Shown here piece by piece: positions 30,230 through 38,854 of a stretch of 64,000 nucleotides of DNA. How positions within the stretch are numbered: position 1 is the stretch's first letter; the number at the start of each line of letters is the position of its first letter. The stretch covers positions 1 through 64,000 of the forward strand of contig JARGNI010000001.1 in NCBI GenBank assembly GCA_029213195.1, written 5' to 3'. Both the position numbers and the translations under genes were made by a program. The notes under the pieces are model-generated. The model worked only from the letters and a program-made list of their open reading frames with translations, searched no databases and was not told the DNA's origin. Source of the stretch: Verrucomicrobiales bacterium. GTDB taxonomy: Bacteria > Verrucomicrobiota > Verrucomicrobiia > Verrucomicrobiales > DEV007.

Positions 30230-32689
30230 CTACTCGATGATGAGCTGGTCGCTGGAGTTTACGGCCGCGATCTGGAGGGCCGCTTTTTCGCGGCACTCCC
30301 GGGCCAACTCGGCTTCGCCAAGATCTTCGCAACGCTCGGCATAGTTTCCGAAGATGCTGATGAGTCGCTTTCGATAGAGGGAGCGCATCGGCTCCTCGAT
30401 GGCTGGGTCCTCTCGGTTGAGCGTTTCCTGGATCTGGCCGGCCGTTTCCACTCCTCGAGTGATGACATTGCGAGCGGCCTCTTCTTCACTGTCAAGAAAG
30501 GCGAGAAGCCTGAGCCGGCTCTCGGCGAGGATGCAGAGTCCGGAGGCGGGTGGAGTTTCCGATTGCTCAAGAGCCGCCTTGAGCGCTTCGATACCCCGGA
30601 CCGAGAGTTTGTAGCCGTCGGACCACCGGCCTTCGGTTCGCTCCAGTTCCCCCAGCTCATTGAGACTCTGGCAGAGTAGGGCCGCGACTTCGACATCTCC
30701 CGGATTCGAAGTGTTCAGAGGAGTGAGCAGTCGAAGCGCTTCATTGAAGAGTTGGTCCTGCTCTTCGCTCGTGGCTTCCTGTTTTCGGAAAAGGTTGCCC
30801 AGGTGAAGATAGCTGCTAGCCAGTTGTACGGACTGAAGCGGCGTGAAACCGTGGATGTCCCGGAGTTTCTCAAGGGTTTCCATGGAGGCGATGTGGGCAT
30901 CGATCGCTTCCTGGTGCTTGGCCAGTTTTTCGAGGGACAGGGCCGCACTGAACTGGAGACGCCCGATCAAGTCGGTGAGAGAGTTGGAAGGTTCGGACGC
31001 GCCTTTCTGCAGGTCGTTGGCCAGCTGCGCGGAGCGGGAATAGGCCTCGATCGCACGAGAGTAGGCCTCGTGAGCATCATAGGCTCTTCCGAGGAGAAAG
31101 CTGGTCGCGGCCTGGCGTGAGACGGTTTCCACGTTGTCGGGTTCGAGCCGCAGGGCTTCCTCGAACTGGGCGACGGCTTTCTGGAGGTGAGAGAGAGCTT
31201 CCGCACCGACCAAGTTGGTTTCCAGAGAGGCCAAGTTCTCGTAACAGTCGGCCAGTCGCAGGCGGATATCGAGTTTCTGCTCCAGAGTCGAGTCCGGATT
31301 CTCGAGGGCGGAGGAAAAGACTTCTGCGGCGTCCGAAAAATGAAGGGCCGCTTTTTCCCGGATCTCCATTTTCCGTTCGATATGGGCGAGGCTGTGGAGG
31401 GCTCGTCCCTGTTCCAGTGCGGAGTCCTCCTGTGCTCTCACATCTTCGAGAGTTTTCAGGTAGTAGACCCGGGATTTCTCGAGGTCATCTTCCTTGAGGG
31501 TGGAGACTCCGCTTCCGCCTGCGGCGTCTCCCTGTGCCATCCGCTGGAAAAAGGAATCGGCGGCGGCACGTGAGGTTTTCAAATCCAGCTCGGTTTCCGC
31601 CCAACGCTCGTCGAGATGGTCAATCGTAGCCTTCTGAGTCAGGACAACCTGATCAAGCTCACTCACCTTGTTCTGAAAGAAATTCGATTTCTTGAGGTAA
31701 TCGACCAGGTAGTAGGAGGCGAGGAAGAAAGAGATGCCGAGGCAGGCGGCCAACGAACGCGCTCCGATCAGCTTTCCTTTCTGCTTCAAGCGCTCCCTGG
31801 TGACGCGATCTTCTGCATGTTCCAAGGCAAACTGGTGATCGAGGTCGCGAAAGAGACCGCAGACTTCCCGCATGTCGACGGGGCGCTCATGGGGATCGAG
31901 GGCCAGGCAGCGTTCGATGATTTCGCGAAGCAGTTTGTGCTCGCGGGAGACGGTCAGGCTGATACCCCACGGGATCTTGGGATGGGATTGCACCTCTTCC
32001 AGGTAGGCATCCACGTCGGGGCGAACCGGGATTCCCGATTGGTGCGCGACTTCCTTGCGATGGTGTTTCAGGAAATGCATTCCACGAGGAAGGTCGGCAT
32101 GGATGAGATGATAGGCAATGAGCCCGAAGCTGTAGACATCCCATTTCTGGGCAGCGCCTTCATCCCAGTCCTTTCCGCCGCTGACGAGCTGTTCCGGCGC
32201 AGCGTAGAAGAGCGAATCTCCGAGATCGATATGGTGAATTTCGCCGACGAGACCCGTCGAAAAGTCGAGAACGACGGGGTGGAGCTCCTCCTTCTCTTCC
32301 CGAACCCGAATCGTTCCAGGGTGGAGGTGGCCATGAATGACCCCGTATTTGTGGGCATGACCGAGAGCGTCTGCGATCCGGCGGATAACTTCCCAAGCCT
32401 GCACTTCCTTGAGGGGAACGATTTCTTCAAGAGTTTTCCCGCTGACTTTCTCCAACAGGGCTGCCGAGGGTGAGCTGGACAGGGAGTGGTCGTAAAGTGT
32501 TTCCATGCCGTCGATCTCCGGCATGCGTTCTCTTCCTCGGAAACTGCGTGCGAGCAGGCCCCGGTCTACCGACATCGCAGTATAGTGCTTCAGCACCACA
32601 TTCGAGGCTTCGGCGACCGCAAAGACTTCTCCGGTGGATCCGCAGCCGAGCGATTCTGTTGGGGTGCAGGAGTGAATCCCGGGTGTCAT
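30230..32689 (-). CDS. Degenerate Ser/Thr kinase domain with membrane segment and TPR tail
   Basis: An 819-residue protein. Residues about 10-290 have a protein-kinase fold with an intact glycine loop (LGCGSTGEVFA), the ATP-anchoring lysine (VVLKHY) and AAPEQL (the APE motif). The catalytic loop, however, reads HGHLHPGTI near residue 118 where active kinases have HRDxKPxN, and the DFG motif is DFS near residue 145. Loss of the HRD aspartate and the loop asparagine predicts no phosphotransfer, so this is a pseudokinase. A membrane segment lies near 315-335 (CLGISFFLASYYLVDYL). A long extracytoplasmic tail of tetratricopeptide-like helices (about 400-800) follows. It may scaffold or sense, with the kinase fold inside and the TPRs outside. 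Confidence 0.85.
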   Translation of the reverse strand: MTPGIHSCTPTESLGCGSTGEVFAVAEASNVVLKHYTAMSVDRGLLARSFRGRERMPEIDGMETLYDHSLSSSPSAALLEKVSGKTLEEIVPLKEVQAWEVIRRIADALGHAHKYGVIHGHLHPGTIRVREEKEELHPVVLDFSTGLVGEIHHIDLGDSLFYAAPEQLVSGGKDWDEGAAQKWDVYSFGLIAYHLIHADLPRGMHFLKHHRKEVAHQSGIPVRPDVDAYLEEVQSHPKIPWGISLTVSREHKLLREIIERCLALDPHERPVDMREVCGLFRDLDHQFALEHAEDRVTRERLKQKGKLIGARSLAACLGISFFLASYYLVDYLKKSNFFQNKVSELDQVVLTQKATIDHLDERWAETELDLKTSRAAADSFFQRMAQGDAAGGSGVSTLKEDDLEKSRVYYLKTLEDVRAQEDSALEQGRALHSLAHIERKMEIREKAALHFSDAAEVFSSALENPDSTLEQKLDIRLRLADCYENLASLETNLVGAEALSHLQKAVAQFEEALRLEPDNVETVSRQAATSFLLGRAYDAHEAYSRAIEAYSRSAQLANDLQKGASEPSNSLTDLIGRLQFSAALSLEKLAKHQEAIDAHIASMETLEKLRDIHGFTPLQSVQLASSYLHLGNLFRKQEATSEEQDQLFNEALRLLTPLNTSNPGDVEVAALLCQSLNELGELERTEGRWSDGYKLSVRGIEALKAALEQSETPPASGLCILAESRLRLLAFLDSEEEAARNVITRGVETAGQIQETLNREDPAIEEPMRSLYRKRLISIFGNYAERCEDLGEAELARECREKAALQIAAVNSSDQLIIE

Positions 32690-32988
32690 GGGGAGGATTG
32701 AATACGAGCTTACCTAAGATACCAAAATAGTATGATAATTACAATAAATTCATTCAATTAAAATTTTGCCTCAACCGTGATTCTTCGGCAAGCGGAAATT
32801 TTCAAATTTGCGAAGGCTGAGTCTTTGTGGACCCGGGAAATTTTCTCTCGGTCTTTCGGCTGTCTGCTAGTCGCGGTGGGTTTGTCAGTAGATCACGGCA
32901 AGTTGTGCACAGGGTATCACCAAAAATGCGGAGCAGATTCCAGGCTCACCGCGCATTGTCTGCCATGACCCCGCATGGGGGCTTTTTC
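32690..32988. promoter_or_regulatory. AT-rich divergent region before the cbb3 oxidase operon
   Basis: About 300 bases without a convincing gene. The part next to the pseudokinase gene (about 32705-32775) is strikingly AT-rich and contains TATGATAAT (32731-32739), a good -10 candidate for the oxidase operon. No matching -35 hexamer is clear. I looked for an FNR/ANR-type TTGAT-N4-ATCAA box, common before cbb3 operons, and found none. Confidence 0.4.
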
Positions 32989-33231
32989 ATGGAAGTTATC
33001 TTTCTGACCACCCTGTTCAGCGTTCTCTTCGCGGTTCTCTTTCTCCTGCTTTTCCTGCGGGTGCGACAGAACGGCGATTCCTGCGCGGATCAGGATGCGC
33101 TTCTCCCATTCCTCGATGAGGAACCTGCGCGAGCCACCGGCTCAAATGCAGCGGGGGAGTCTTCGGTGCGGAATGAGAACTCCTCTTCTTTGACTGATAC
33201 CAACCACACTACAAGCCAAGATGACCAGTGA
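32989..33231 (+). CDS. CcoS-like cbb3 oxidase maturation protein
   Basis: An 80-residue protein consisting of one N-terminal membrane segment (TTLFSVLFAVLFLLLFL) followed by a soluble acidic tail. The stretch after the membrane segment, CADQDALLPFLDEE, follows the short CcoS pattern in which a conserved acidic block lies just beyond the membrane. CcoS helps insert cofactors into the catalytic subunit. It overlaps the start of ccoNO by 11 bases, so it belongs to the operon. In proteobacteria ccoS usually lies after ccoI, so its position first in the operon is unusual. A start at ATG 32965 is also possible. Confidence 0.6.
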   Translation: MEVIFLTTLFSVLFAVLFLLLFLRVRQNGDSCADQDALLPFLDEEPARATGSNAAGESSVRNENSSSLTDTNHTTSQDDQ

Positions 33232-35752
33232 TAGCGGCACGAGCCGAAAAGTAACGATCGAATTCGACGACAAGATTACGAGGTGGTTCATGATCGCCTC
33301 GATCGGTTGGTCGGTCGTGGCGATGTTGGTGGGAGCGTTGATCGCTTTCCAACTCAACTTCTGGCAGATGAACGGAAAGTTCCTGGAATGGATCACTTTC
33401 GGATTGTTTCAGAGTGAGGGGGTCGAGTATCTCACTTTTGGTCGTCTCCGACCGCTGCATACGAACGCCGCCATTTTTGCTTTTGTCGGAAACATGATGT
33501 TCTGCGGGGTCTACTACTCGACGCAGCGTCTGTGTAAGACTCGGATGTTCTCCGATATGCTGTCGAAGATCCACTTCTGGGGGTGGCAGCTCATCATTGT
33601 CTTTGCGGCCGTGACGCTTCCCGCGGGTCTCACTCGAGGAAAAGAGTACGCCGAGTTGATCTGGCCGATCAACATCATGGTCGCGGTGATCTGGTTGGTA
33701 TTCGGGGCGAACTTTTTCCTCACCCTCAAGATTCGCCGCGAGAAGTCGCTCTACGTTGCGCTCTGGTTCTACATCGCCACGATCATTACGGTGACGATGC
33801 TCTACGTCGTCAACCACCTGCAGATTCCGACGAGCCTGACACATTCCTATCCCGTCTTTGCCGGTGTGCAGGATGCCCTTGTCCAGTGGTGGTATGGTCA
33901 CAACGCGGTGGCCTTTTTCCTCACGACTCCGATTCTCGGGATCATGTATTACTTTCTGCCAAAGGCCTGTGGACGTCCCGTCTACTCCTATCGGCTCTCG
34001 ATCGTTCACTTCTGGTCGCTGGTGTTTATCTACATCTGGGCCGGACCTCACCACCTCCTCAATACGGCGCTTCCCAAGTGGCTCCAGGTGCTGGGGATGT
34101 TTTTCAGCCTCATGCTCTGGGCTCCGTCCTGGGGTGGAATGCTCAACGGACTCCTGACACTCCGCGGAGCCTGGGACAAGCTGAGAACCGACCCGGTCAT
34201 CAAGTTTTTCGTCGCGAGTATCACGTTCTACGGAATGTCGACTTTCGAGGGGCCGCTCCTCTCGATCCGCTCGGTCAGTGCTCTCGCCCACTACACGGAC
34301 TGGATCGTCGGGCACGTTCACAGTGGAACGCTCGGTTGGAACGGATTCATGGCGGCGGCCATGTTCTACTGGATGGCACCCAAGCTATGGGGGAAACCCT
34401 TGTGGTCCAAGAGTCTGGCAAACATGCATTTCTGGATCGGCTTGGTGGGAATCCTACTCTACGTCGCCTCGCTCTGGTTTGCGGGAATTATCCAGGGGCT
34501 CATGCTCAATGAGACCGATCCTACCGGAACTCGTCTCGTGAATGAGTTCGTGCAGACGGTCGACAAGATCCAGTTGCTCATGCTTACCCGAGCCATCGGT
34601 GGAACGCTCTATCTCATTGGATTCGTCCTTCTCGTCGTGAACATCTGGAAAACGGCCAAATCCGGTTCTCCCGTGAACGAGACTCGCGAAGTCTTCGAAG
34701 AGATCGACTCGGACAAAGACAAGATGACCTGGAAGGCTGCCTTCCAGAACGATCCGATCGCGCTCACTTTCTGGGGCCTTTTCTTCGGGATTCTCTGGTT
34801 CTTCCTTCCTCCCGGAGCCAGTCACATGGCGCTCCTCTGCACACTCGGTTTCTCGGCTTATGCGGTGTATCGATTCAAGCAGAACTCGGAGGGATGGTCG
34901 AAGTGGTATGACCAGCTTTCGGAGAACTACCTGCCGTTTTCGGTCCTCGTTTTGATTGCGGCGGCCCTCGGAGGAATCATTCAAATCGTGCCCACGATTA
35001 CCGTGAACCGTGCCGTCAATATCGAGGATCGTCTCCAGTCGGTCTACACGCCGCTGGAACTGGCGGGACGGGATGTTTACATCAGTGAGGGGTGTTACAA
35101 CTGTCACTCGCAGATGATCCGAACCCTCGTTCCCGATGTCCTTCGGTATGGGGACTACTCCCGTCTCGGGGAGTCGATCTACGATCACCCCTTCCAGTGG
35201 GGATCGAAGCGGACCGGTCCTGATCTTGCTCGCGAGGGTGGTATGCGAGGTGACTCGTGGCACTACCTCCACATGCTCGACCCGAGAAGTATCAACCAGC
35301 AATCCCGGATGCCGAATTATCCCTGGCTCTTCACCAAGAAGACCGACTTCAAGTCTCTTCCTGGTAAGATTGCGGTGCAGCAGCGGCTCGGGGTTCCTTT
35401 CCCGATCATGACTCCGGAAGAGATCGAGCAGCATGCTCGTGAGCAGGCGCTTGAAATTGCGCAGGGTCTTGTCGACGAAGAGGTGAAGATCGTTCCCGAG
35501 AAAGGAGTCGACGAGCCGGGTAGTCCGGCAGAAGCCCGGGATCACCTCGCCGGGAAGCAGATCATCGCTCTGATCGCCTATCTTCAGAAACTGGGCTCCT
35601 ACGAGGATGTGGTTCCGAAGGATGCCGATCCCATCGAGCCTCGAATCTTCAAGCCAGGAATCCCTGACAAACTCCGAATGAATGAGGACTCCGAAGAGGA
35701 GGTCACCGACTCGGAGGAGGGAGCCACGACTCCCGTCGCCCAGAACCCCTGA
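33221..35752 (+). CDS. ccoNO: Fused cbb3 cytochrome c oxidase subunits I and II (CcoN-CcoO)
   Basis: An 843-residue protein joining the catalytic haem-copper subunit CcoN (about 1-480) and the monohaem cytochrome c subunit CcoO (about 545-800). The CcoN part has about twelve membrane segments and the haem/copper ligands in RPLHTNAAIFAF, WWYGHNAVAFFLT, WAGPHHLLNTALPKW and HVHSGTLGWNG. The CcoO part has a membrane anchor (LPFSVLVLIAAALGGII) and the haem motif EGCYNCHSQMIR near residue 624. Together they reduce oxygen with high affinity at the inner membrane. Fused CcoNO is known from Bacteroidota and other lineages but differs from the separate genes of proteobacteria. The final 40 residues are acidic and probably disordered. 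Confidence 0.96.
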   Translation: MTSDSGTSRKVTIEFDDKITRWFMIASIGWSVVAMLVGALIAFQLNFWQMNGKFLEWITFGLFQSEGVEYLTFGRLRPLHTNAAIFAFVGNMMFCGVYYSTQRLCKTRMFSDMLSKIHFWGWQLIIVFAAVTLPAGLTRGKEYAELIWPINIMVAVIWLVFGANFFLTLKIRREKSLYVALWFYIATIITVTMLYVVNHLQIPTSLTHSYPVFAGVQDALVQWWYGHNAVAFFLTTPILGIMYYFLPKACGRPVYSYRLSIVHFWSLVFIYIWAGPHHLLNTALPKWLQVLGMFFSLMLWAPSWGGMLNGLLTLRGAWDKLRTDPVIKFFVASITFYGMSTFEGPLLSIRSVSALAHYTDWIVGHVHSGTLGWNGFMAAAMFYWMAPKLWGKPLWSKSLANMHFWIGLVGILLYVASLWFAGIIQGLMLNETDPTGTRLVNEFVQTVDKIQLLMLTRAIGGTLYLIGFVLLVVNIWKTAKSGSPVNETREVFEEIDSDKDKMTWKAAFQNDPIALTFWGLFFGILWFFLPPGASHMALLCTLGFSAYAVYRFKQNSEGWSKWYDQLSENYLPFSVLVLIAAALGGIIQIVPTITVNRAVNIEDRLQSVYTPLELAGRDVYISEGCYNCHSQMIRTLVPDVLRYGDYSRLGESIYDHPFQWGSKRTGPDLAREGGMRGDSWHYLHMLDPRSINQQSRMPNYPWLFTKKTDFKSLPGKIAVQQRLGVPFPIMTPEEIEQHAREQALEIAQGLVDEEVKIVPEKGVDEPGSPAEARDHLAGKQIIALIAYLQKLGSYEDVVPKDADPIEPRIFKPGIPDKLRMNEDSEEEVTDSEEGATTPVAQNP

Positions 35753-35772
35753 ATTTCTAAACGAATCGAAGA

Positions 35773-35988
35773 ATGTTTAAACGCGTAGCCCTGGAGAATT
35801 GGCATGAGTGGGTCCCCTATATCTGCTTTGCCCTCGTGGCGGGAGTCTTTCTCGTGATCGTGATTCGCGCGATCTGCATGAAGAAGTCCGAGATTGAAAG
35901 GATTTCCTCCCTTCCTCTCCAGGATGACGAAACTCTCCTAGAATCCATTAATTCCGACGAAGAAACTTCTCATGAGCAAAAAGACTGA
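35773..35988 (+). CDS. CcoQ-like small cbb3 oxidase membrane protein
   Basis: A 71-residue protein with one membrane segment (VPYICFALVAGVFLVIVIRA) and an acidic C-terminal tail. Size, topology and position between ccoNO and ccoP match CcoQ, which stabilises the oxidase complex. Sequence conservation of CcoQ is low, so the call rests on context. Its 3' end overlaps the ccoP start by 17 bases. Confidence 0.65.
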   Translation: MFKRVALENWHEWVPYICFALVAGVFLVIVIRAICMKKSEIERISSLPLQDDETLLESINSDEETSHEQKD

Positions 35989-36538
35989 TTCCTCAGACTC
36001 CATTATTCTCCGCGATCACACGTATGACGGGATCGAGGAGTATGACCAGAAACTGCCGAACTGGTGGTTGTTCACCCTCTACATCACCATGGTGTGGTTT
36101 GTCTTTGCCTGGGTGGCCTACTACCAGCTGCCGATCGATATCCCGGATGACTTCGAGAAACTCGAGGGTCAAATCGCGGTCATCGAGGAAAAGAAGCAGG
36201 CTGAGCTCAACAAGATGATGGCATCGATCAACGACGAATCGCTCATGGAAATGAGCACCGATACATCGCATACCGCGGCGGGTCAGGCGATCTTCGAGAC
36301 CAAGTGTGCAGCCTGTCACGGACTGGATCTTTCGGCGACCATGGCAGGGGTGGCTCTTCCCGGCGTGTCCTTGACCGATGAAGAGTGGCTCTACGGAAAC
36401 AAGCCGCTGGATATCATGAAAATCGTGACAAACGGATCTCCCGACGTCACCAAGGGAATGATCGCCTGGTCCTCCCAGCTCAGTGGGTCCGAGATCGCTC
36501 AGGTCGTTGCTTACATTCTGAGAAAACAATCCAGCTGA
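35972..36538 (+). CDS. ccoP: cbb3 oxidase cytochrome c subunit CcoP, monohaem form
   Basis: A 188-residue subunit that passes electrons to the fused CcoNO. The N-terminus has the CcoP pattern HTYDGIEEYDQKLPNWWL followed by a membrane segment (TLYITMVWFVFAWVAYY). A charged helical stretch leads into one class I cytochrome c domain with ETKCAACHG near residue 112 and a probable methionine ligand in KGMIAWS. Typical proteobacterial CcoP is about 300 residues with two CxxCH motifs; here only one is present. It overlaps the ccoQ-like gene and is followed by ccoG. Confidence 0.93.
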   Translation: MSKKTDSSDSIILRDHTYDGIEEYDQKLPNWWLFTLYITMVWFVFAWVAYYQLPIDIPDDFEKLEGQIAVIEEKKQAELNKMMASINDESLMEMSTDTSHTAAGQAIFETKCAACHGLDLSATMAGVALPGVSLTDEEWLYGNKPLDIMKIVTNGSPDVTKGMIAWSSQLSGSEIAQVVAYILRKQSS

Positions 36539-36568
36539 TTTTTTCCGCCATGCAGCCTCGTTCCGCGA

Positions 36569-36586
36569 CCTCCTCCTCCTCCTCCT
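36569..36586 (+). repeat. (CCT)6 repeat directly before the ccoG start
   Basis: Six exact CCT triplets end two bases before the ATG of ccoG, where a ribosome binding site would be expected. In the mRNA this is repeated CCUCC, the same sense as the anti-Shine-Dalgarno end of 16S rRNA. It therefore cannot pair with the ribosome and could instead mask nearby GGAGG sequences. Confidence 0.8.
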
Positions 36587-36587
36587 C

Positions 36588-37991
36588 ATGCCCTCCCCCG
36601 CGAAACAACCCAACCTCACCTCTCTCACCTCCATCAACAAAGACGGGTCGAGGAACTTCCTCCACCCCGCCGACGTCTCAGGAAAGTTCACCCTGTGGCG
36701 GCGTGTGTTCGGGATCCTGCTGCTCGCGATCTACGTCCTCCTCCCCTGGATCCCGATAAACGGGAACCCATCGGTGTTCCTCGACCTGGCCGAGCGGAGG
36801 TTTCATTTCTTTGGGCTTACCTTTCTCGCGGAGGATCTCTGGATCGGTTTCTTTCTCCTGACAGGGCTGGGCTTTTCTCTGTTCTACGTCACTGCGCTCT
36901 TCGGCCGACTCTGGTGTGGCTGGGCGTGTCCCTACACCGTCTTTCTGGAACACCTCTACCGCCGTGTCGAGCGATGGATCGATGGCGATGCGACGAAGCG
37001 GAGACGTCTCGATGCGGCGCCCTGGACCCGCTCGAAGGTCTTCAAGCGAGTGATCAAACATTCAGCCTATGTCCTGATCTCGCTGATCATCGCACACATC
37101 TTCATCTCCTACTTTGTTTCCATCCCGCGGCTCTACAGCTACATGCAGGAGTCGCCGATGAACCACGCGAAGGCTTTCGGGGTGATGGTCTTTTTGACGG
37201 TCTGCCTCTACTTTTCCTTCAGTTGGTTTCGCGAGCAGTTCTGCATCATCATGTGTCCCTATGGACGGATTCAGTCCGCGTTGACCGACGATGATACGAT
37301 CATCATCGGATACGATGAGAAGCGTGGCGAGCCCCGGGGCAAGAAGTCGGATCCCAATGCAGGGGACTGCGTTGCCTGTAACCGTTGCGTGCAGGTTTGT
37401 CCTACGGGGATCGATATCCGGAACGGATTGCAATTGGAATGCATCGGGTGCGCCAACTGCATCGACGCCTGCAATACGATCATGGACAAGACCGGCCGGG
37501 ACCCGGGCCTGATCCGATACGATTCCTTGAATGGGCTCGAGGGGAAGAAGAGGAAAATCATTCGTCCCCGGATTCTTCTCTACACTGCCTTTCTCTGCCT
37601 CGGTGCAGCGTTTCTGTCCATCGTTGTCGGTGGCCTTCATTCCGCCAAGGTCGAGATCATCCGGATGTCGGGCCAGCCCTACTACCGGACTGAGGATGGG
37701 GTCCGGAATCAGTTCCGCCTGCAGTTGATCACCAAGCAGACGGAAGAGACCACCTTCGAACTCGAGTTTATCGGTCTTCCTGACGGGGCTGTCGTAGCCG
37801 GCTTGGAAGGCACTGTCACCCTCGCCGCAGGGGAGGAAACGATGAAGACCTTCATCGTCCAGGTGCCAACCGACAGTTACGAAGGCGAATTTCATTTCAC
37901 CGTGGAGGCTGCGGTCACCCCGGGCGATTTCACCATCAGCGACGCGATCGATTTTGTCGGTCCCAGTGCCTACACCCTCAAGAAAGAATAA
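36588..37991 (+). CDS. ccoG: cbb3 oxidase accessory iron-sulfur protein CcoG
   Basis: A 467-residue inner-membrane protein of the CcoG/RdxA/FixG family, involved in copper handling for cbb3 assembly. Five or so membrane segments surround LWCGWACPYTVF near residue 107, typical of the family. A cytoplasmic domain carries two 4Fe-4S motifs, CVACNRCVQVCP near residue 263 and CIGCANCIDAC near residue 285. A last membrane segment precedes a C-terminal immunoglobulin-like domain (about 350-467). Length is normal. No Shine-Dalgarno sequence precedes the ATG; a (CCT)6 repeat occupies that position. Confidence 0.94.
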   Translation: MPSPAKQPNLTSLTSINKDGSRNFLHPADVSGKFTLWRRVFGILLLAIYVLLPWIPINGNPSVFLDLAERRFHFFGLTFLAEDLWIGFFLLTGLGFSLFYVTALFGRLWCGWACPYTVFLEHLYRRVERWIDGDATKRRRLDAAPWTRSKVFKRVIKHSAYVLISLIIAHIFISYFVSIPRLYSYMQESPMNHAKAFGVMVFLTVCLYFSFSWFREQFCIIMCPYGRIQSALTDDDTIIIGYDEKRGEPRGKKSDPNAGDCVACNRCVQVCPTGIDIRNGLQLECIGCANCIDACNTIMDKTGRDPGLIRYDSLNGLEGKKRKIIRPRILLYTAFLCLGAAFLSIVVGGLHSAKVEIIRMSGQPYYRTEDGVRNQFRLQLITKQTEETTFELEFIGLPDGAVVAGLEGTVTLAAGEETMKTFIVQVPTDSYEGEFHFTVEAAVTPGDFTISDAIDFVGPSAYTLKKE

Positions 37992-37992
37992 G

Positions 37993-38145
37993 ATGAAGAA
38001 TACCCTACGAAAACGACCCTGGATCCTGATTGTCATTGCTTTCGTGGTCCTGATTTCGGGTTGGATTTTTCTCTTGAAGCTTGCCAGCGAACATCGCCCT
38101 GAGTCGGTGGCGATCGAAACGATAGTCCCTGATGACAGCCATTGA
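37993..38145 (+). CDS. Short FixH/CcoH-like membrane protein
   Basis: Fifty residues: a basic N-terminus, one membrane segment (ILIVIAFVVLISGWIFLLKL) and a short acidic tail. Position between ccoG and the SafE-like gene is where fixH/ccoH lies in cbb3 assembly operons, and the opening KRPWILIVIAF resembles FixH N-termini. FixH proteins are usually around 150 residues, so the periplasmic domain is missing and only the anchor remains. It starts one base after the ccoG stop codon and overlaps the next gene by 14 bases. Confidence 0.55.
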   Translation: MKNTLRKRPWILIVIAFVVLISGWIFLLKLASEHRPESVAIETIVPDDSH

Positions 38146-38854
38146 TCCACAGACCCTGACCCTCGGTGGATTGTTCGTCGCAGGCCTCGCGACGACTCTT
38201 CACTGTGCGGGGATGTGTGGACTTCTCACCTGTGGCCTAGGGATTGCCGGCAAAGGACCTGCCCTCGCTTCGGTCGGGCTGTATCACGCGTTTCGTTTGC
38301 TCGGATACTCCACCGCCGGCGGAATCATGGGGTGGATCGGAGGTCGGCTGGGACTGGAGGTCACGATTGCGGGGATCTCCTGGCTCCCACTTCTCCTTAT
38401 CATCTTTCTTTTTGCGATTGTGTTAGGCTTGGATAAGAAGCTGGGCGCGATCCCGGGAGTGGGGAAGGTAATGATGCAGATCCGGATGCGGACGCTGAAG
38501 TTTTCTCAACCGGTTCGTGCTTCTGTTATCGGGTTTGCAACGCCTCTTTTGCCGTGTGGCCCTCTCTACGCCATCATGGGGCTGTCCCTCGCCAGTGGTT
38601 CGGCGATCCGCGGTGTCGAGATCATGCTCGCTTTCGGTCTTGGAGCGATTCCCGGTATCTGGGCCGTGCAGGTGGGTTCCTCCTGGATGAGTCAGAAACT
38701 CGGAGCTAGGGGCTTCCTCATTGCCAAGAAGTCGCTCGCCTGTGTCGCGGCGGTATCCCTGCTCTGGCACTTTTCTTTCATTGGAGCGGCTTCGACGGGC
38801 GAGGGTGCTGACGGTTCGAGTTGTCGTTGCGATTTGGAATTGGAGACGGAATGA
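38132..38854 (+). CDS. SafE/TauE-type membrane protein of the cbb3 assembly cluster
   Basis: A 240-residue protein of the sulfite-exporter TauE/SafE (DsbD_2-like) family with about six membrane segments. The first segment contains TTLHCAGMCGLLTCG, a cysteine/methionine-rich motif found in members beside ccoI and thought to take part in copper or thiol transfer. A second half has GFATPLLPCGPLYAIMG. The C-terminus contains SSCRCD, another possible metal site. It overlaps the genes on either side (14 bases and ATGA), so it is part of the oxidase assembly operon. A role in copper supply is inferred from this setting. Confidence 0.85.
   Translation: MTAIDPQTLTLGGLFVAGLATTLHCAGMCGLLTCGLGIAGKGPALASVGLYHAFRLLGYSTAGGIMGWIGGRLGLEVTIAGISWLPLLLIIFLFAIVLGLDKKLGAIPGVGKVMMQIRMRTLKFSQPVRASVIGFATPLLPCGPLYAIMGLSLASGSAIRGVEIMLAFGLGAIPGIWAVQVGSSWMSQKLGARGFLIAKKSLACVAAVSLLWHFSFIGAASTGEGADGSSCRCDLELETE

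Noticed and set aside
32690-32988. An FNR/ANR binding site before the cbb3 operon
   Set aside because: I looked for TTGAT-N4-ATCAA and found no acceptable match.
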